The position numbers and the translations under genes were made by a program. Positions 42,522-50,551 of a stretch of 64,000 nt of DNA are shown here, piece after piece. The notes beneath the pieces are model-generated. The model made no database searches and was not told the DNA's origin. It saw only the letters and a list, made by a program, of their open reading frames with translations. Every line of letters begins with the position of its first letter. Position 1 is the stretch's first letter. Source of the DNA: Nitrospira tepida (GTDB taxonomy: Bacteria > Nitrospirota > Nitrospiria > Nitrospirales > Nitrospiraceae); assembly GCF_947241125.1 (NCBI RefSeq), contig NZ_OX365700.1:4436461-4500460 (forward strand), in the 5' to 3' direction.

Positions 42522-44503
42522 GCCGCCGCCTCCTTGGCCGTCCGCCGCTCCTGCCGCTCGAGCGACATCACGCGATAGACAAACACGTCTTCCAGGCTCA
42601 GCGGCAACTGGGTCACCGCATCGACCCGAATGCGTTCCGCCTCCAACATCCTCCGAATCCTCGACTCTTCGCGGGCCGGATCGGAGGCCAACAGGTGAAT
42701 GTTCGTCCCGAACAGCGCCGCACCGGCATATCCGGCCTGTTCCAGCCGCTTGAGCGCCGGGGAGGGTTGGTCCGTCCGGATCTCCAGGAGCCGGCCCGCC
42801 TCCTCTTCTACCCGACTTTTCATGTCGGCGGGCGCCCCCTCGGCGACCACGCGGCCAGCATACATCAGGGCCAGGTGATCGCAATGTTCCGCTTCGCTCA
42901 TATAGTGGGTCGTGATCAGGATTGCGACGCCATCCTCGCGGGACAGTCGAGACAGGATGTCCCAGAAGCGGCGCCGGCCGATCGGGTCCACCCCGGAGGT
43001 CGGCTCATCGAGAAACAGCACGCGCGGCCGATGGACCAGCGCGCAGCCCAATGCCAAACGCTGCCGCACGCCCATGGGAAGCCGGCCCGTCAGATCCGTT
43101 TCGTAACCCTTGAGGCCCGCCATCGCCAAAATCCACTCCAACCGTTCACGGGTTTCCCGCCCGCTCAATCCATAGATCCCGGCAAAGAGCCGGATGTTCT
43201 CCACCACGGTCAAATCCAGATACAGGGAAAAGGCCTGGGACATATAGCCGATCCGCTCCTTGATCGTCCCGGCGGCGCCGCGCATGTCGGCGCCGGCCAC
43301 CCACCCCTCACCCTCCGACGGCGGGAGAATGCCGGTCAGCATCTTGATGACGGTGGTTTTGCCCGCTCCATTGGCTCCCAAGAGGCCGAAGATCTCCCCC
43401 TGTTTCACGCGGAAGCCGACGCGATCCACCGCCCGAAACGCCCCGAAGTCCCGGCTCAAGTCCTTCGCTTCGATGGCCACCCCCTCGTGCGTGTTTCGCT
43501 CGGACGCCGGAGGTGTCCATTCCGCAGCCGCCGCTTGGCCGGTTTGCCCCGATTGCCGGAGCAACAGGGCGACAAAGACGTCCTCGAGTTCGGAGGCCTC
43601 CGTGCGGATGTGCGGGGCGGGGAATTCGCCGAGCACCGCTTGGACGCGCCGCACGGCCGTCGCCGGATCAGGGTCCTGCAGAAAGACATGTATCGCCGGA
43701 CCGAGCGCTTCCGCCTGCGGAAACTCCCGCTTCAACCGCTCCAATGCCTCCAGTTGCAGGGTCGCTTGGAGCACGACCTTGACGCCCGGAACCATCGCGA
43801 GAATGTCCGCGGGCCTGCCGACGGTCAAGGTGACGCCCTGCGAAAGAAACGACAATCGGTGAAAGCGGGCCGCTTCATCCATGTAGGCGGTCGAAACCAG
43901 CGCCGTCATGCCGCGTTCCTGAAGAAGCTCGGCGAGGATGATCCAGAAGTCGCGTCGCGAGACGGGATCGACGCCGGTCGTCGGCTCGTCAAGGATGGCC
44001 AGCTCCGGCTCATGAATCAGCGTGCAGATCAACCCGAGCTTCTGCTTCATCCCGCCCGAAAGCTGCTTCATCGGCCTGTCGCGGAAACGATCGAGTCGGG
44101 TCATCGCCAGCAGCCGAGCCTTGCGCTCGCGAAGTTCGGCCTCCGGGACTAATCGCAGGCGGGCGAAGAAGTCGATGTTCTCCTCGACGGAAAGTTCCGG
44201 GTAGAGGTTCAGCCCCAGGCCCTGAGGAAGGAACCCGATCCGCTGTTTCACCTGTTCGGCGGCCCGTTCCGAATCCACCCGTATTCCAAACACCTCGACT
44301 TCACCGGCCTCGTACGACAGGACCCCGGCGATCGCCTTCATCAGGCTGCTCTTGCCGGAGCCATCAGGCCCGATGAGGCCGTAGATCTCTCCACGCCGGA
44401 CTTCGAGATCCACGCCCTGCACGGCGACGTGCCTCTTGTAGCGCTTGACGAAGCCGGAGACGCGCACAATCGTTTGATCGTCAGCCATTGGCGGGTTTGT
44501 CAT
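42518..44503 (-). CDS. Tandem ABC ATPase (RbbA/YhiH-like, two nucleotide-binding domains)
   Basis: A 661-residue cytoplasmic protein with two ATPase domains. Domain 1 has Walker A GPDGSGKSSL (45-54), signature LSGGMKQK and LAILDEPTTGVDP. Domain 2 begins near 345 with GANGAGKTTV and LFLDEPTSGVDP, but its signature reads LPMGVRQRL, as in the YhiH group. A C-terminal membrane permease region as in full RbbA is absent and is instead encoded by the next two genes. The first ATG (44503) lies in a short-word array; ATG 44488 is the alternative. Confidence 0.9.
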   Translation of the reverse strand: MTNPPMADDQTIVRVSGFVKRYKRHVAVQGVDLEVRRGEIYGLIGPDGSGKSSLMKAIAGVLSYEAGEVEVFGIRVDSERAAEQVKQRIGFLPQGLGLNLYPELSVEENIDFFARLRLVPEAELRERKARLLAMTRLDRFRDRPMKQLSGGMKQKLGLICTLIHEPELAILDEPTTGVDPVSRRDFWIILAELLQERGMTALVSTAYMDEAARFHRLSFLSQGVTLTVGRPADILAMVPGVKVVLQATLQLEALERLKREFPQAEALGPAIHVFLQDPDPATAVRRVQAVLGEFPAPHIRTEASELEDVFVALLLRQSGQTGQAAAAEWTPPASERNTHEGVAIEAKDLSRDFGAFRAVDRVGFRVKQGEIFGLLGANGAGKTTVIKMLTGILPPSEGEGWVAGADMRGAAGTIKERIGYMSQAFSLYLDLTVVENIRLFAGIYGLSGRETRERLEWILAMAGLKGYETDLTGRLPMGVRQRLALGCALVHRPRVLFLDEPTSGVDPIGRRRFWDILSRLSREDGVAILITTHYMSEAEHCDHLALMYAGRVVAEGAPADMKSRVEEEAGRLLEIRTDQPSPALKRLEQAGYAGAALFGTNIHLLASDPAREESRIRRMLEAERIRVDAVTQLPLSLEDVFVYRVMSLERQERRTAKEAAA

Positions 44504-44645
44504 TCGTCAGACGTCATTCGTCAACCGAAAAGACACCAACCATACTCGCACGGAAAAGCTCGTCAATCGGCAAGCGTCATTCGTCAATCGGAAAACACGA
44601 ATGACGGTTGATGTTTCCCTCGCGATTGACGATTGACGTTTAACG
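44498..44645. repeat. Short-word array between ATPase and HlyD genes
   Basis: A dense array of words such as TTTGTCATTCGTCAG, GTCAATCGGCAAGCGTCATT and GATTGACGATTGACG fills the 142-base gap and reaches into the first codons of the ATPase gene. Confidence 0.7.
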
Positions 44646-45752
44646 TTATTTTGGCCTCGTCCAGGCCACCTCGTCCTTCCACCGAATGATCGCGTCCGCC
44701 GGGAGGCCCGGCGTCAACCGGTGATCGGGGTTGGCCGCCAGATAGAGCTTGACCGCATAGATCAGCTTCACCCGCTCGTCGGGCGTCTGGACTTCCTTGG
44801 GCGTGAACTCGGCCTTCGAGGCAATGTAGCGGACCGTGGCGTCGAACGGCTGCTCGGGAAAGGCGTCCGTATAGATCCGGGCGGGCAAGCCCAGCCGCAC
44901 CTTGCCGATCAGGACTTCCGGCACATAGGCCTTGAGGTAGAGCCGGTCCAGGTCAACGACCTCGAAAAGCGGCGTGCCGGCGGCCACAACCTCGCCGACA
45001 TCGACCATCCGGGTCGTGACGGTTCCGTCGGCCGGGGCGAGAATCGTGAGGTCGGCCAAAATACTTTGGGCTTCGTTCAGGACCGCCTCGGCCTGATCCC
45101 GCTGGCGCTCGAGCGCCGCGATCTCCTCTTCCTTGGCGCGGATCCGTTTCCAGCCCAATTCCGCCTGCGCCAGCTCCTTCGTCGCCTTGGCGAGCCCGGA
45201 TTGAGCGGCGGCCACGTCGTTCCGCGCGACGGTCCAACGGGCGCTGGCCTGGTCGTACTGTTGTCGGGCCACAGCCTGATCAGGGAGCAGGTTGCGGAAT
45301 CGTTGCTCGTCGCGCCGGGCCTCCTGCTCGACCGCCTTGGCCTTTTCCAGTTCCGCCTTGGCTTGGTCCACATGGGACTGAGCCGATTCGATGGCCAACG
45401 GCACCTCCAGATTCAATACCGCCAGGGTCGTATGGGCCGCCTGCACTTGCGCTTCGATCGCTTCCCAGGCATGGCGAGCCTGATCGACCCGCGCGGCGGT
45501 CTGGACGTCGTCAAGCCGGACCATCACTTGGCCCGCCGTGACCATGTGCCCCTCTCGGACCAACAGTTCTTGGACGCGCCCCGGAAATTTGCTCGCGACC
45601 GTGAGATGATCGCCTTCGATGCGGCCGTTGGTTTGAATCAACCCTTCCGGCAGGCCGGCCTTCCAGAGACCGCGACCGAACAGAAACGCGCCGCCGATCC
45701 CAACCAGCACGATCGCCAGCCCGATGATGAGAACACCACGCCTGAGGTTCAT
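44646..45752 (-). CDS. HlyD-type membrane fusion protein
   Basis: A 368-residue adaptor with an N-terminal membrane segment (8-30), a lipoyl half-domain (GRVQELLVREGHMVTAGQ), a long helical hairpin (about 85-215), the return strand (ILAPADGTVTTRMVDVGEVV) and a barrel domain. It belongs with the tandem ATPase and ABC-2 permeases downstream, as in YhiI systems. The ATG at 45752 starts a typical anchor; an upstream in-frame ATG at 45812 has no support. Confidence 0.92.
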   Translation of the reverse strand: MNLRRGVLIIGLAIVLVGIGGAFLFGRGLWKAGLPEGLIQTNGRIEGDHLTVASKFPGRVQELLVREGHMVTAGQVMVRLDDVQTAARVDQARHAWEAIEAQVQAAHTTLAVLNLEVPLAIESAQSHVDQAKAELEKAKAVEQEARRDEQRFRNLLPDQAVARQQYDQASARWTVARNDVAAAQSGLAKATKELAQAELGWKRIRAKEEEIAALERQRDQAEAVLNEAQSILADLTILAPADGTVTTRMVDVGEVVAAGTPLFEVVDLDRLYLKAYVPEVLIGKVRLGLPARIYTDAFPEQPFDATVRYIASKAEFTPKEVQTPDERVKLIYAVKLYLAANPDHRLTPGLPADAIIRWKDEVAWTRPK

Positions 45753-45842
45753 GATGCGGATTGCGTCACACGATAGGCCGGTGAACGCCTTGCCGCTCCG
45801 GCAACCCGGCATCGGCCGGTCTCTTCCTGGCCAGCGGACGTT

Positions 45843-46079
45843 TCACAGCGTCTTGTGCGTGCCGTCGCAGAAGGGCGGATTGCCGGTGTGCTTGCATTGA
45901 CATAAGGCCACCTGCTTGCGCTCCGCGATGGTGAATTCAAGCGGAGCAAACTCCGATCCCGTATGAGAGCCATCGCAAAAGGGCTGCGTCTTGGACCGTC
46001 CGCAACGGCACCAATAGTAGGTGCCAGGATCGAGCGTGAGCACGGCCGGCTGCTTAGCGGCAATCGTGGGTTTTCCCAT
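45843..46079 (-). CDS. CDGSH iron-sulfur domain protein
   Basis: A 78-residue protein with two CDGSH-type sites: C24, C26, C35 and H39 (CDGSH), and C60, C62, C71 and H75 (CDGTH). Each can bind a [2Fe-2S] cluster with three Cys and one His. It may act in redox sensing or cluster transfer. The start at 46079 is set by GGAGGAAGGG, which directly follows the terminal hairpin of leader-repeat locus F. Confidence 0.93.
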   Translation of the reverse strand: MGKPTIAAKQPAVLTLDPGTYYWCRCGRSKTQPFCDGSHTGSEFAPLEFTIAERKQVALCQCKHTGNPPFCDGTHKTL

Positions 46080-46090
46080 CTTCCCTTCCT

Positions 46091-46340
46091 CCATACCAAC
46101 CTTCGGTTGAACCGGCGACTCATCGGGCGAAGCCCCTCTTCATTGACGCCGCCGGAGGAACACCTCAAGTGATTCTTCTCCCTTTCTCTCCATACCAACC
46201 TTTGGTTGAACCGGCGGCTCATCGGGCGAAGCCCCTCTATACCAAGCTTCGCTTGAACCGCGGGCTCTTTATCGTCTTTTCATGCCTGCGCCGGCGGAGA
46301 AGCACCGACGCTCGTCAACCTTCTTCCGGTTTTCATAGGC
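46091..46340 (-). repeat. Leader-repeat locus F (three units)
   Basis: Three tandem units: 46091-46189, 46190-46237 (short) and 46238-46340. Unit 3 has hairpin CAAGC 46243-46247 with GCTTG 46251-46255, a compensatory change relative to CAACC/GGTTG in units 1 and 2. The first hairpin is directly upstream of the CDGSH gene ribosome site. A minus-strand frame runs through all units without a stop. No separate gene is seen in this gap. Confidence 0.87.
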
Positions 46341-46370
46341 CGCCCCAGCTACCCTTGTAGCGGCTAAGCT

Positions 46371-47291
46371 CTACGACACCCGCGCCGCAAGCCGGCCGGT
46401 TCCAGCCACCGTGAAATGCTTTCCGGCCAGGACCGGACAAGGCGCCCGTCTCAACACGGCCTCCGCCACGCTGCCTTTCACCACATGAGCGATCCCGCGG
46501 CGGCCCTGCGTGCCCATCACCACGAGATCGCAATCGGAGCTGTGAATGTAATCCAGAATGGAATCGGCCGGCACCCCGCCGCGAATGACGGGGCGCACCG
46601 AGACTCCCCGCGCTTCTATCTCGTCCGCCGCCTGTTTGAGCTGCGCAGCGATCTGTTGCCGGTTCTGCTCCGCCGCATGCCCGAACGTCAAATCGATGCC
46701 GTAGGAGAGCGGCTCCAATATGTGCAGGAGCGTCACCGACGCGCCGCCGTCCTTGGCGATTCGGACGCCGTACTCGAGAGCCTCCATGGAACAATCCGAG
46801 AAATCTATCGGAACGGCGACATGCATCAATCGGATCGGCCGCCCTGCCCCTTGCCTCTCCGCTTCCTCCGGCAGCCTGACCGTCAAGACAGGACAAGGAG
46901 CCATGGTCAGCACGCGTTCCGCCGTGCTTCCCAGGAGAATATGCCGCAGTCCGGTTCGCCCGTGGGTGCCGAGCACAATCAGATCCGCCCGAGTGTCCTC
47001 GGCCACGTCGCAAATAATCGCGTCCGGGATGCCGGCTCTCTGCTGATGGGTCACGGGCACGGCCGGTTGTCTCAGGCGGCCAGCGACATCGTCCAGCCGA
47101 GATCCCGATTCATGTTGATCCTGCACCGTGGTGACGTAGGCCCCTTCGTAGATTTCCAGCACGTGAAGGACGGTGACCGCTGCCCGATAGGCCGCGGCGA
47201 GAAACGCGACATATTGCTCGGCGTGGCGCGCACAGGCGGAAAAGTCGGTCGCAAACAGGATTCGTGTGATCAAGGCCGGTTCGTTTCCCAT
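46371..47291 (-). CDS. Tandem universal stress protein (UspA x2)
   Basis: A 306-residue cytoplasmic protein with two UspA domains: ILFATDFSACA with GTHGRTGLRHILLGSTAERV, and VAVPIDFSDCS with GTQGRRGIAHVVKGSVAEAV. ATP binding is likely in both. ATG 47291 has AAGGGTG upstream; in-frame ATGs at 47312 and 47330 are alternatives. It follows a hemerythrin gene, as another hemerythrin and stress set does elsewhere in the window. Confidence 0.9.
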   Translation of the reverse strand: MGNEPALITRILFATDFSACARHAEQYVAFLAAAYRAAVTVLHVLEIYEGAYVTTVQDQHESGSRLDDVAGRLRQPAVPVTHQQRAGIPDAIICDVAEDTRADLIVLGTHGRTGLRHILLGSTAERVLTMAPCPVLTVRLPEEAERQGAGRPIRLMHVAVPIDFSDCSMEALEYGVRIAKDGGASVTLLHILEPLSYGIDLTFGHAAEQNRQQIAAQLKQAADEIEARGVSVRPVIRGGVPADSILDYIHSSDCDLVVMGTQGRRGIAHVVKGSVAEAVLRRAPCPVLAGKHFTVAGTGRLAARVS

Positions 47292-47340
47292 CGTCACCCT
47301 TTTCGCTTCCATAGTCGGCGCCTGAGACATGCGCTGCCTG

Positions 47341-47925
47341 TTATGTTTCAGACGATCGCGCCTCCTCACGGTCCGCGGCCCGCTGCGCTCCGCCGAGGCC
47401 GTAGCCGGCCCTGGCCAGCGCGCGATGCAGGGTCGCGGTCACGGCCGGGCTGTCGGAATGAGGCATCACGGTGACAGTCGGGGCGGCGCGAAGGGAGGCC
47501 AGCATCGTCTCGGCATCTTTGCCCAACAGATCGTCCGCGACCCCGTAGGGTCCGCCGGCGGATTCTTCGATCTCGTCATGACGCCGGAGGATCTCACGGA
47601 TGGTGGCCAGGATCGCCGTGGTCGGCGGCGGCATCAACAGCGCCGCCAGCGCCCCGTGCTCCAACCGCAGTTGCCCGAGCGACGATGCAAGCGACGGCGC
47701 GAGCGGGGGATCGGGCCGACCCTGTTGGGCCCGTTGGAGCGCCGGGAAGACGATCTTTTCCTCCATCCCGATGTGGCGCAGGAGCCCTGCCCGGAATTCT
47801 TCATAGGGGATCGAGTCGATATTTCCCGTTTGCCCGCCGGCCTTGTCGAGCAGTTGCTCCAGTCGCCGGTGATCCTGCGTCAACAATTCCGAGATTGATC
47901 CGGCTGCTGAATGCTCTCCGCTCAT
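47341..47925 (-). CDS. Hemerythrin-like domain protein
   Basis: A 194-residue cytoplasmic protein with a hemerythrin-type four-helix N-terminal part: H19 (TQDHRRLEQ), H51 with E55/E56 (LLRHIGMEEKIVFP), H90 (RLEHGAL) and H115 (RRHDEIEE). An Ala/Arg-rich C-terminal extension of about 50 residues is not part of the domain. It could sense or store O2 or NO. GGAAGG precedes ATG 47925. Confidence 0.88.
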   Translation of the reverse strand: MSGEHSAAGSISELLTQDHRRLEQLLDKAGGQTGNIDSIPYEEFRAGLLRHIGMEEKIVFPALQRAQQGRPDPPLAPSLASSLGQLRLEHGALAALLMPPPTTAILATIREILRRHDEIEESAGGPYGVADDLLGKDAETMLASLRAAPTVTVMPHSDSPAVTATLHRALARAGYGLGGAQRAADREEARSSET

Positions 47926-48309
47926 GTGCCTTACCTTCCCTCGCCCGGGGTGTCCATTGCTCACGAACCATCTGAATGTATCCCATCAACGACGATTCGC
48001 AGCTTACTCTAAAACCTCGCGAGACAGCAAAGTTCGTGCCCTCGCGCCGCATGAAGGACGACGCGCCGCAGCGGCGCCAGAACCCTCAACACGAAACCAG
48101 CAAATGAGGTCGGCCGAGCGGGGCATGAGGCGTCAAGCCGGCGAGAGGAGACTGTGGCGGATCGGGACAGTCACGGGTCATGCGTCAAGCGTCATTTGTG
48201 AGAGGCGGAACTCCTTGATCGCCTCGGGTTCCTTTTGATTGACGTTTGACAGGTCACCAACGACGGTCGCCGTCAAGGCCTCTCCAGCGTTGATGAGATG
48301 AATGATGAG
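47926..48309. other. Gap with short-word array
   Basis: A gene-free stretch of about 380 bases. The part from 48171 to 48253 is a short-word array (GTCATGCGTCAAGCGTCATT, GATTGACGTTTGACAG). I see no other feature in the remainder. Confidence 0.6.
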
Positions 48310-48786
48310 CTAACTTCGAGCCAGGGAGGCGGCCGAGAACAGGACAGCCAAGGCCAGCAGAAGCGAACTTCGCGCCACCCAGGGAGACCAGCGGAGGAGC
48401 AGCAGATCGGAAGCGGAGCGTTCCTGCTCCGGTCGTTTCATGATCTCCGCCACGCGAGGACCCAGCGCAAGATCATGCGCCGCCGTGAGACCGAACAAGA
48501 CACCGACAAGGATCAGCTTGATCGCAAAGACAGTAGGCCAGGTAGTCGGATTGATGAGAGAGATGCCGCGCCTGGCGGCCAAAATCGGCCCGGTGACCAG
48601 CAACAGCAGCATGGCGCTCCAGGCCACCAGGCGAAACCGGCGCGCCACGATGGGGAATAGGACCGCGCGTTGCTGCGCCAGCGGCGGCTTTCGAATGACT
48701 GGCACCACGACCAACGACAGAAAGATCATGCCCCCGATCCAACTGACCGCGGCAAGAATGTGCAGCCAGGTCAGGAAGATCGTCAT
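48310..48786 (-). CDS. CopD/DUF2269-like membrane protein
   Basis: A 158-residue protein with four membrane segments and the opening TWLHILAAVSWIGGMIFL, including the H and W typical of CopD-family copper-handling proteins. Copper uptake or export into the periplasm is a reasonable guess and would fit the multicopper oxidase region upstream. The start ATG at 48786 lies in a short-word array with no ribosome site visible, so either the start is wrong or initiation is weak. Confidence 0.75.
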   Translation of the reverse strand: MTIFLTWLHILAAVSWIGGMIFLSLVVVPVIRKPPLAQQRAVLFPIVARRFRLVAWSAMLLLLVTGPILAARRGISLINPTTWPTVFAIKLILVGVLFGLTAAHDLALGPRVAEIMKRPEQERSASDLLLLRWSPWVARSSLLLALAVLFSAASLARS

Positions 48787-48822
48787 TCGTTATTCGTCAT
48801 CGGTCACTCGTCATTCGTGAAA
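48780..48822. repeat. Short-word array at CopD-like gene start
   Basis: Words CGTCATTCGTTATTCGTCAT and CACTCGTCATTCGTG. The gene start codon lies inside the array. Confidence 0.65.
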
Positions 48823-48905
48823 CGGACCTCGTCGTGGATTCGGACGCATCAAGGCTCGTGGCCGCCGCGGATTCATGCCTGGCCGCGCGTCCTCATCCAT
48901 CACGC

Positions 48906-49847
48906 TTACTGAGTGGACGCCTGGCCCTGTTCTCGATCCCGGTAGATGAGTTCGCCGGAGCTTCCGGACCCGTCGTCATAGAGCGCCACGATCTCATCCG
49001 GAAGGCGCGAACAATCCGATGCGCGGAGGTAGTCCCGCATGACCGTCCCGGTCGACTCGTTATCCAGGTTCGGCGCGCCGCGTTTGGCGACGACATCGTC
49101 GAGGTGCACCGTCCTGAAGTCGATGCTGAACCTGGTCCGTCCCGAGGTATTGGGCACGCTCGAATGCATCTGGGCGGCTGCGAACAGGATGATCCCGCCG
49201 GCGGGACAAATCAAGCGGATCTCCGGCTCCCGGTCGAACGGCTCGCTGGGGCGAGGCAGGGGGCGCGGGTCTTCCGTCAGATACTGCGCGACATGCTCTC
49301 CCCGGTGGCGTTGATTCCATTGATAATAGTTGTAGCCGCTCGACGTGTTCCGCACCGGGCGGTTCCAATAGCGGGGGTGAAAGGCCATGGCATTGTCCGA
49401 TTCGATGTCGTAGATCGGAATCCACCAATTGATCTGACAGTCCGGCGCGGAGTACCAGGTGTCGCGATGGGGATGCCACGCATAGGCGATGCCCGTCGTG
49501 AGATAGTTGTCGCTCGTCGAGCTTCTCATCTTCGGCACATCGAAATAGGATTTCGTCAAGTCGCAACCCATCTCCGCAAAAATCTTCCGGATGTGTTCCT
49601 TCGATTCCGGATGATGGATGAATCGCGGCTTGAGCTTCCCGAGGATAGCCGCGTACTGCTCAACCGGGAGATGATGCTGCGCCGTGGGCGGATAGAGCGT
49701 CCCAAACGCCTCCTGGATGAGCGTCCTGGCAAAATCGCAAAAGGCGATGGTGCTGGGACGTGGCGCATAGACGAACAACTGCCCCTCGAAAAGCCGCTGC
49801 CGCCTGACGTCGTCGCTGAAGGGGGCCTCATAGTAGATCGTGTTCAT
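48906..49847 (-). CDS. Phytanoyl-CoA-dioxygenase-like Fe(II)/2-oxoglutarate oxygenase
   Basis: A 313-residue soluble protein. The iron-binding facial triad is visible as H127 and D129 (HPHRDTW) and H228 (QMHSSVPNTSGRTRFSID), with an Arg nearby for 2-oxoglutarate. The substrate is unknown; the family hydroxylates small molecules or metabolites. GGAGGTCC precedes the start. It belongs to a run of minus-strand genes that includes the Cys-rich protein and the second oxygenase. Confidence 0.85.
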   Translation of the reverse strand: MNTIYYEAPFSDDVRRQRLFEGQLFVYAPRPSTIAFCDFARTLIQEAFGTLYPPTAQHHLPVEQYAAILGKLKPRFIHHPESKEHIRKIFAEMGCDLTKSYFDVPKMRSSTSDNYLTTGIAYAWHPHRDTWYSAPDCQINWWIPIYDIESDNAMAFHPRYWNRPVRNTSSGYNYYQWNQRHRGEHVAQYLTEDPRPLPRPSEPFDREPEIRLICPAGGIILFAAAQMHSSVPNTSGRTRFSIDFRTVHLDDVVAKRGAPNLDNESTGTVMRDYLRASDCSRLPDEIVALYDDGSGSSGELIYRDREQGQASTQ

Positions 49848-49886
49848 CCTGGACCTCCCGGTTCTAACCCGCCGCACGACCAGCAT

Positions 49887-50411
49887 TCACCCTTGTGAAG
49901 AGCCTTCGATCGCATCCGAACAGCACAAGGACAGATTGGGACACCAGTCCACTTCCGCCTCGACCGCGATCCTGTGCAGGCAATCGGCAGCCGGCGTCTC
50001 ATCCTGCTTTCCGACAAGCTGGAAACACCGGGCGCAGATGAAGGGACAGGGCGAAGCGCAGGCGTGAGCCGGACAGCCCCCTGCCTCACCGACGCGCGAC
50101 GCCCGTCTCCGGCAATAGTCTTGTGGAGCTGCCTCGGCCAGACTGTCGCGGTAACAGGAGAGTGTGCTCCATAGCCTGTTGAGGTCGGCGACCGGCCGGC
50201 CGTTCATGGTCGCGCGGGCCGGCCTAAGTTGACTCACGGCTTCGACCAGATCGAGGGCAAGATCAAGCTGCGCGGGAAAGTCGTCCAGCGTCGCGACAGT
50301 CTCACCGGCGATCCTATCCCCCTCTGTCTCCGCGCAGGCGGCCAGCATCAGGAGAAACAGACTCGGCCGCTCGCGAACCGCGGCGGCCGGGATTCCGATG
50401 ATCAGGCGCAT
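49887..50411 (-). CDS. Cysteine-rich hypothetical protein
   Basis: A 174-residue protein I cannot assign. Its C-terminal third contains about a dozen cysteines in the order C..C..C..C..CxxC..C..C..CC (including CPAHACASPCPFICARC and WCPNLSLCC), suggesting metal or cluster binding or disulfides. The N-terminal part is helical and has no clear signal peptide. AGAGGTG precedes ATG 50411. Its position between an oxygenase and an outer-membrane protein suggests a metal-related role, but this is speculative. Confidence 0.6.
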   Translation of the reverse strand: MRLIIGIPAAAVRERPSLFLLMLAACAETEGDRIAGETVATLDDFPAQLDLALDLVEAVSQLRPARATMNGRPVADLNRLWSTLSCYRDSLAEAAPQDYCRRRASRVGEAGGCPAHACASPCPFICARCFQLVGKQDETPAADCLHRIAVEAEVDWCPNLSLCCSDAIEGSSQG

Positions 50412-50483
50412 CGATCTGCACCTCTGTTCATCACTATGGAGCCTCCCCTCTCCCGTGCCCTCTCCCATGGCCTATTGCCGAGC

Positions 50484-50512
50484 ACCCATTGCATTCGCCA
50501 GGCGCAATGGGT
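50484..50512 (-). terminator. Stem-loop after outer-membrane protein gene
   Basis: A perfect 9-bp inverted repeat (ACCCATTGC with GCAATGGGT) and 11-base loop lies 40 bases past the end of the minus-strand gene at 50552. A T-tract is missing. Confidence 0.4.
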
Positions 50513-50551
50513 CCCGGAGCAACGGGCACCCCGCGGTGAAGGGGCACCGCG

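Noticed and set aside
45749-46222. Frame across repeats encoding MSRRFNQRLVW-like peptides as a gene
   Set aside because: It is composed of tandem leader repeats and overlaps the CDGSH gene in another frame; kept only as an observation.
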